Positions 6,981-8,715 of a stretch of 8,715 bases of DNA are shown in pieces. The number at the start of each line of letters is the position of its first letter. Positions within the stretch are counted from its first letter, which is position 1. Origin of the DNA: Puniceicoccaceae bacterium (GTDB lineage: Bacteria; Verrucomicrobiota; Verrucomicrobiia; Opitutales; Coraliomargaritaceae); assembly GCA_011522825.1 (NCBI GenBank), contig WTIG01000073.1, positions 1-8,715 of the forward strand, read 5' to 3'. The notes beneath the pieces were generated by a model, which saw only the letters and a list, made by a program, of their open reading frames with translations, was not told the DNA's origin and searched no databases. The translations under genes were made by a program, and so were the position numbers.

Positions 6981-7412
6981 TTAACTTACTGAGTAAGGTT
7001 TAGGTTTTTGAGCTTGGTATGGATGCTCAGAACCAGCGTGGATTTTAAGCTTTTTGATCATTTGGCGACCAAGGCGGTTTTTTGGAAGCATTCCTTTAAC
7101 TGCATGCTCAATAATAAACTCAGGTTTGTTTTGACGCATTTGTGCGACTGATTTGTAGGACTCTCCACCCATCCAGCCAGAGTAGAACATATAACGCTTG
7201 TTGTCTTCTTTGCGTCCTGTAAGTGCTACTTTATCGGCATTAATGATGACTACATAGTCACCTGCATCGACGTGTGGCGTGTAAACTGCTTTGTGACGTC
7301 CTCTAAGCAAGTTGGCTATTTGCACAGCCATGCGTCCAAGCACTTGACCTTTGGCGTCAATAACATGCCATTCTTTTTTATGGTTGGTAGATGTTGCTAA
7401 AGTTGTTTTCAT
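6981..7412 (-). CDS. rplM: 50S ribosomal protein L13
   Basis: L13 is an early-assembling protein of the large ribosomal subunit that binds 23S rRNA. The 143-residue protein matches the family throughout: WHVIDAKGQVLGRMA (15-29), LLRGRHKAVYTPHVDAGDYV (35-54), VIINADKVALTGRK (about 55-68), the YSGWMGG segment and the GMLPKNRLGRQMIKKLKIHAG block, which continues as HPYQAQKP near the C-terminus. It is the first gene of the rplM-rpsI operon and diverges from rpoZ across a 162-base AT-rich gap. The ATG at 7412 is chosen because it gives the family's usual N-terminus. The leader next to it is pyrimidine-rich (TTTTTCTTCATC) and has no Shine-Dalgarno sequence. Confidence 0.98.
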   Translation of the reverse strand: MKTTLATSTNHKKEWHVIDAKGQVLGRMAVQIANLLRGRHKAVYTPHVDAGDYVVIINADKVALTGRKEDNKRYMFYSGWMGGESYKSVAQMRQNKPEFIIEHAVKGMLPKNRLGRQMIKKLKIHAGSEHPYQAQKPKPYSVS

Positions 7413-7452
7413 GATGAAGAAAAACGGGTAAAGCTAGATTTAAGATCCTTTT

Positions 7453-7472
7453 TGTCAATGGGAATTTTAACA
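7453..7472 (-). promoter_or_regulatory. Candidate promoter elements for rplM-rpsI
   Basis: Two sigma-70-like signals lie on the minus strand upstream of rplM. TGTTAAAAT at 7472-7464 fits an extended -10 (TGn plus TAAAAT); its -35 position reads TCAAAA and is poor. A perfect -35 hexamer TTGACA lies at 7458-7453, but 16-17 bases downstream there is only TAGCTT or AGCTTT. The extended -10 is the better candidate and would give a leader of roughly 45 bases. These calls are by eye. Confidence 0.4.
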
Positions 7473-7521
7473 GTATTTCATTAATTTTGATTTTTTGTTT
7501 GCTTTTCGTGCTAGAAATCGG

Positions 7522-7550
7522 TTTCTGTGGTGCTTTCACAAATATATAAA
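7522..7550 (+). promoter_or_regulatory. Candidate promoter for rpoZ
   Basis: TTTCTG (7522-7527) and TATAAA (7545-7550) stand 17 bases apart. Transcription would start near 7557, just ahead of the Shine-Dalgarno sequence, giving a leader of about 18 bases. The -35 is weak, and the surrounding tract ATATATAAATAATAC offers alternative -10 registers. A small inverted repeat GAAATCGGTTTC at 7514-7525 overlaps the -35; whether it is an operator is unknown. Confidence 0.35.
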
Positions 7551-7559
7551 TAATACTTA

Positions 7560-7567
7560 AAAGGAGA
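7560..7567 (+). promoter_or_regulatory. Shine-Dalgarno sequence that fixes the rpoZ TTG start
   Basis: AAAGGAGA is a near-perfect anti-16S match, eight bases before the TTG at 7575. It decides the start, because the next in-frame ATG would remove a sixth or more of the protein and upstream the frame soon meets a TAA (7551-7553). It is the only strong Shine-Dalgarno sequence I see in this window. Confidence 0.85.
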
Positions 7568-7574
7568 TATTACA

Positions 7575-7784
7575 TTGAGAGACGATTATTTAGCAGAAGC
7601 ACAAAAGATCATCACTGATCCTATGATTTTAGTGAACGTGGTGTCTCGTCGTGCTAAACAATTAAAGAATGGATACAAACCGCTGGTTGAATCTCTTGAG
7701 CGCTTATCCGCTGAGGATATGGCTTTGCGTGAAATCATGGAAGGTAAAATTAATTACCAACTAGACGAGAACGATAGTTACTAG
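7575..7784 (+). CDS. rpoZ: DNA-directed RNA polymerase omega subunit
   Basis: Omega is the small RNA polymerase subunit that helps fold and hold beta-prime. The product is 69 residues, at the short end of the family. Recognisable features are LVNVVSRRAKQLKNG (20-34), corresponding to the usual L...V.RRA.QL..G, then KPLVE (36-40), and the AEDMALREIMEGKINY segment (about 46-61), corresponding to the A..EI..GKI region. The start is TTG, supported by the strong Shine-Dalgarno sequence; the N-terminus MRDDYLAEA fits what I recall of Verrucomicrobiota omega proteins. It diverges from rplM and precedes smpB by 86 bases. The gene is small and its motifs short, but they occur in the right order and spacing. 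Confidence 0.9.
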   Translation: MRDDYLAEAQKIITDPMILVNVVSRRAKQLKNGYKPLVESLERLSAEDMALREIMEGKINYQLDENDSY

Positions 7785-7870
7785 TTTAGTTTTTGCGTTA
7801 GCCTCCAAGAAAAGGTTCTTTCTGTTTGAGTTTGTTGCTCCATTCCTAATTATGGTGGGCATTGAGCAGT

Positions 7871-8347
7871 ATGAGTGCGAAAAAACAGAAGAAGGGACCA
7901 GAACAAAGGCAAATTCGCAATAGTAAGGCGAGTTTCAATTATACGATTGGCGATCGCTTTGAGGCGGGGATTCAATTGTTGGGTACCGAGGTAAAGAGTA
8001 TTCGTGAGGGCAATATGCAAATCAACGAATCGTATTGCCGAGTGGAAAAGGGCGAAGTGTGGTTATTGAATAGTTACATCGCACCGTATTCTCATGGTAA
8101 TGAGTTGAATCATGCTGAGCGCAGGAAACGGAAGTTACTTCTTCACGCAAAAGAAATTAGCCGATTATTAGGTGCTGTGGATGCAGGTGGTAAAACTTTA
8201 GTCCCCTTGCGTGTGTATTTTAAAAATGCTCTGATAAAAGTAGAGATTGCTTTGTGTGTTGGTAAAAAGGTGTTTGATAAACGCGAAACAATGAAGCGTA
8301 AGGTCGAGATGCGTGAAGCAGAACGGGCGATGCGTTCTCGCTATTAG
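7871..8347 (+). CDS. smpB: SsrA-binding protein SmpB
   Basis: SmpB binds tmRNA and brings it to stalled ribosomes for trans-translation, which rescues the ribosome and tags the unfinished protein. From the ATG at 7871 the protein has 158 residues. It shows the OB-fold motif NSKASFNYTIGDRFEAGIQL (17-36), LLGTEVKSIREG (36-47), the IAPYSHGNELNH segment (70-81), RKRKLLLH (85-92), LVPLRVYF (110-117), KVEIALCVGKK (123-133) and a basic tail KRETMKRK..MREAERAMR (138-155), which enters the decoding centre. A TTG at 7862 would add three residues. I prefer the ATG because GGTGGG at 7854-7859 lies 11 bases before it, against two before the TTG. The tmRNA gene ssrA is not in this window. A possible promoter in the 86-base gap after rpoZ is not convincing. 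Confidence 0.97.
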   Translation: MSAKKQKKGPEQRQIRNSKASFNYTIGDRFEAGIQLLGTEVKSIREGNMQINESYCRVEKGEVWLLNSYIAPYSHGNELNHAERRKRKLLLHAKEISRLLGAVDAGGKTLVPLRVYFKNALIKVEIALCVGKKVFDKRETMKRKVEMREAERAMRSRY

Positions 8348-8358
8348 CGATCTTTAAT

Positions 8359-8380
8359 CCACTGTGCGTGGTCTTTCTTT
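8359..8380 (+). terminator. Weak candidate terminator after smpB
   Basis: CCAC (8359-8362) and GTGG (8368-8371) form a four-base stem with a five-base loop, followed by TCTTTCTTT. The stem is short for an intrinsic terminator. It lies 11 bases after the smpB stop, between two convergent genes and just ahead of the helicase stop at 8379, which is a sensible place for one. Confidence 0.25.
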
Positions 8381-8715
8381 AAGTTTGTAACCAATCGCTC
8401 AGTTCAGAGTATTTTCGAATCACGGTCTCGGTTTGATATTCATCAGCAAGGATTTCACGATATTCGGGCTGAAGAAAACGTTTTCCATGCAGGAGAATTT
8501 TTGCCGAATGCCCGGGAGCACGTACAAGTCTACCGAGTGCCTGATGGATTTTTTGAAAAGCAGGGATGATATAGGTTTTTTGAAAAGCGGTACTGGGATC
8601 ACTTTGTTTTTCGTACTGTAGCTTCATTTCATTGAGGGGATTCACTTCTGGCAGTGCAGGGCTGATAACCATAGCCGTTTCTATTTGCCCTCCCAGAGTA
8701 TCAATCCCTTCTGCA
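8379..8715 (-). CDS. Rad3/DinG-family (superfamily 2) ATP-dependent DNA helicase, C-terminal part
   Basis: About 112 codons are open from the right edge to a TAA at 8379, so only the C-terminus is seen. It begins AEGIDTLGGQIETAMVIS, equivalent to motif V (F.EGID..G) of XPD/Rad3/DinG helicases. It then has PALPEVNPLNEMKLQYEK and the motif VI segment AFQKIHQALGRLVRAPG, with the Q..GR..R signature that includes the arginine finger region. It ends SELSDWLQT. These enzymes unwind DNA using ATP and usually carry an iron-sulfur cluster whose cysteines are N-terminal and not visible here. An in-frame ATG at 8672 lies within the domain and is not a start. The exact subfamily (DinG, YoaA or another) cannot be decided from this fragment. 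The gene converges on smpB with a 31-base gap. Confidence 0.88.
   Translation of the reverse strand, partial: AEGIDTLGGQIETAMVISPALPEVNPLNEMKLQYEKQSDPSTAFQKTYIIPAFQKIHQALGRLVRAPGHSAKILLHGKRFLQPEYREILADEYQTETVIRKYSELSDWLQT

Noticed and set aside
7852..7921. ATG at 7852 opening a short frame that overlaps the smpB start, a possible upstream leader peptide.
   Set aside because: It has no Shine-Dalgarno sequence and no recognisable composition, and it runs into smpB out of frame for a few codons before a stop; chance is sufficient.
8433..8621. Plus-strand and alternative minus-strand open frames inside the helicase region, and similar frames opposite argD (2309-2883), argC (6053-6274) and uppS/argF (944-1156).
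   Set aside because: They lie opposite or in another frame within well-recognised proteins and show no family motif or ribosome-binding site.
1..8715. Search for mobile elements, tRNAs, riboswitches, CRISPR repeats, toxin-antitoxin pairs or defence genes.
   Set aside because: Every substantial stretch is occupied by recognisable housekeeping genes, and the gaps are too short and show no repeats or cloverleaf structure.

Overview
This window looks like ordinary, densely coding bacterial chromosome of modest GC content. I recognise every gene as a core-metabolism or information-processing gene. From remembered family resemblance only, the best guess is Verrucomicrobiota, probably an Opitutales/Puniceicoccales-like lineage. 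The clues are the S9 C-terminus (KKSGQPGARKRFQFSKR), a very short omega subunit with LVNVVSRRAKQL, and the form of the Rad3/DinG-like helicase tail. No 16S or other decisive marker is present.

Layout, with most genes on the minus strand and therefore read right to left. Positions 7413-7574 are a divergent, AT-rich promoter region. Leftward from it run rplM (L13) and rpsI (S9), which end at a convincing intrinsic terminator at 6477-6522. Thirty-odd bases further on begins argC, followed by argJ, argB, argD, argF, uppS and the first 100 codons of cdsA, which leaves the window at base 1. Rightward from 7575 run rpoZ (TTG start, strong Shine-Dalgarno) and smpB. At the right edge, convergent with smpB, is the C-terminal part of a superfamily 2 DNA helicase.

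The arg genes encode N-acetylglutamate to citrulline: ArgB (kinase), ArgC (reductase), ArgD (aminotransferase), ArgJ (ornithine acetyltransferase, which recycles the acetyl group) and ArgF (carbamoyltransferase). argG, argH and argA are not here. The downstream pair uppS-cdsA makes the undecaprenyl carrier for the cell wall and CDP-diacylglycerol for phospholipids. They sit tightly behind argF and are probably co-transcribed with the arg genes.

I did not find an undescribed system, mobile element, CRISPR array, RNA gene or stretch over 300 bases without a gene. The points worth a second look are modest: the terminator squeezed against argC, the absence of Shine-Dalgarno sequences on the minus-strand genes compared with a strong one at rpoZ, the ribosomal/arginine/envelope gene order, and a few residue-level oddities.
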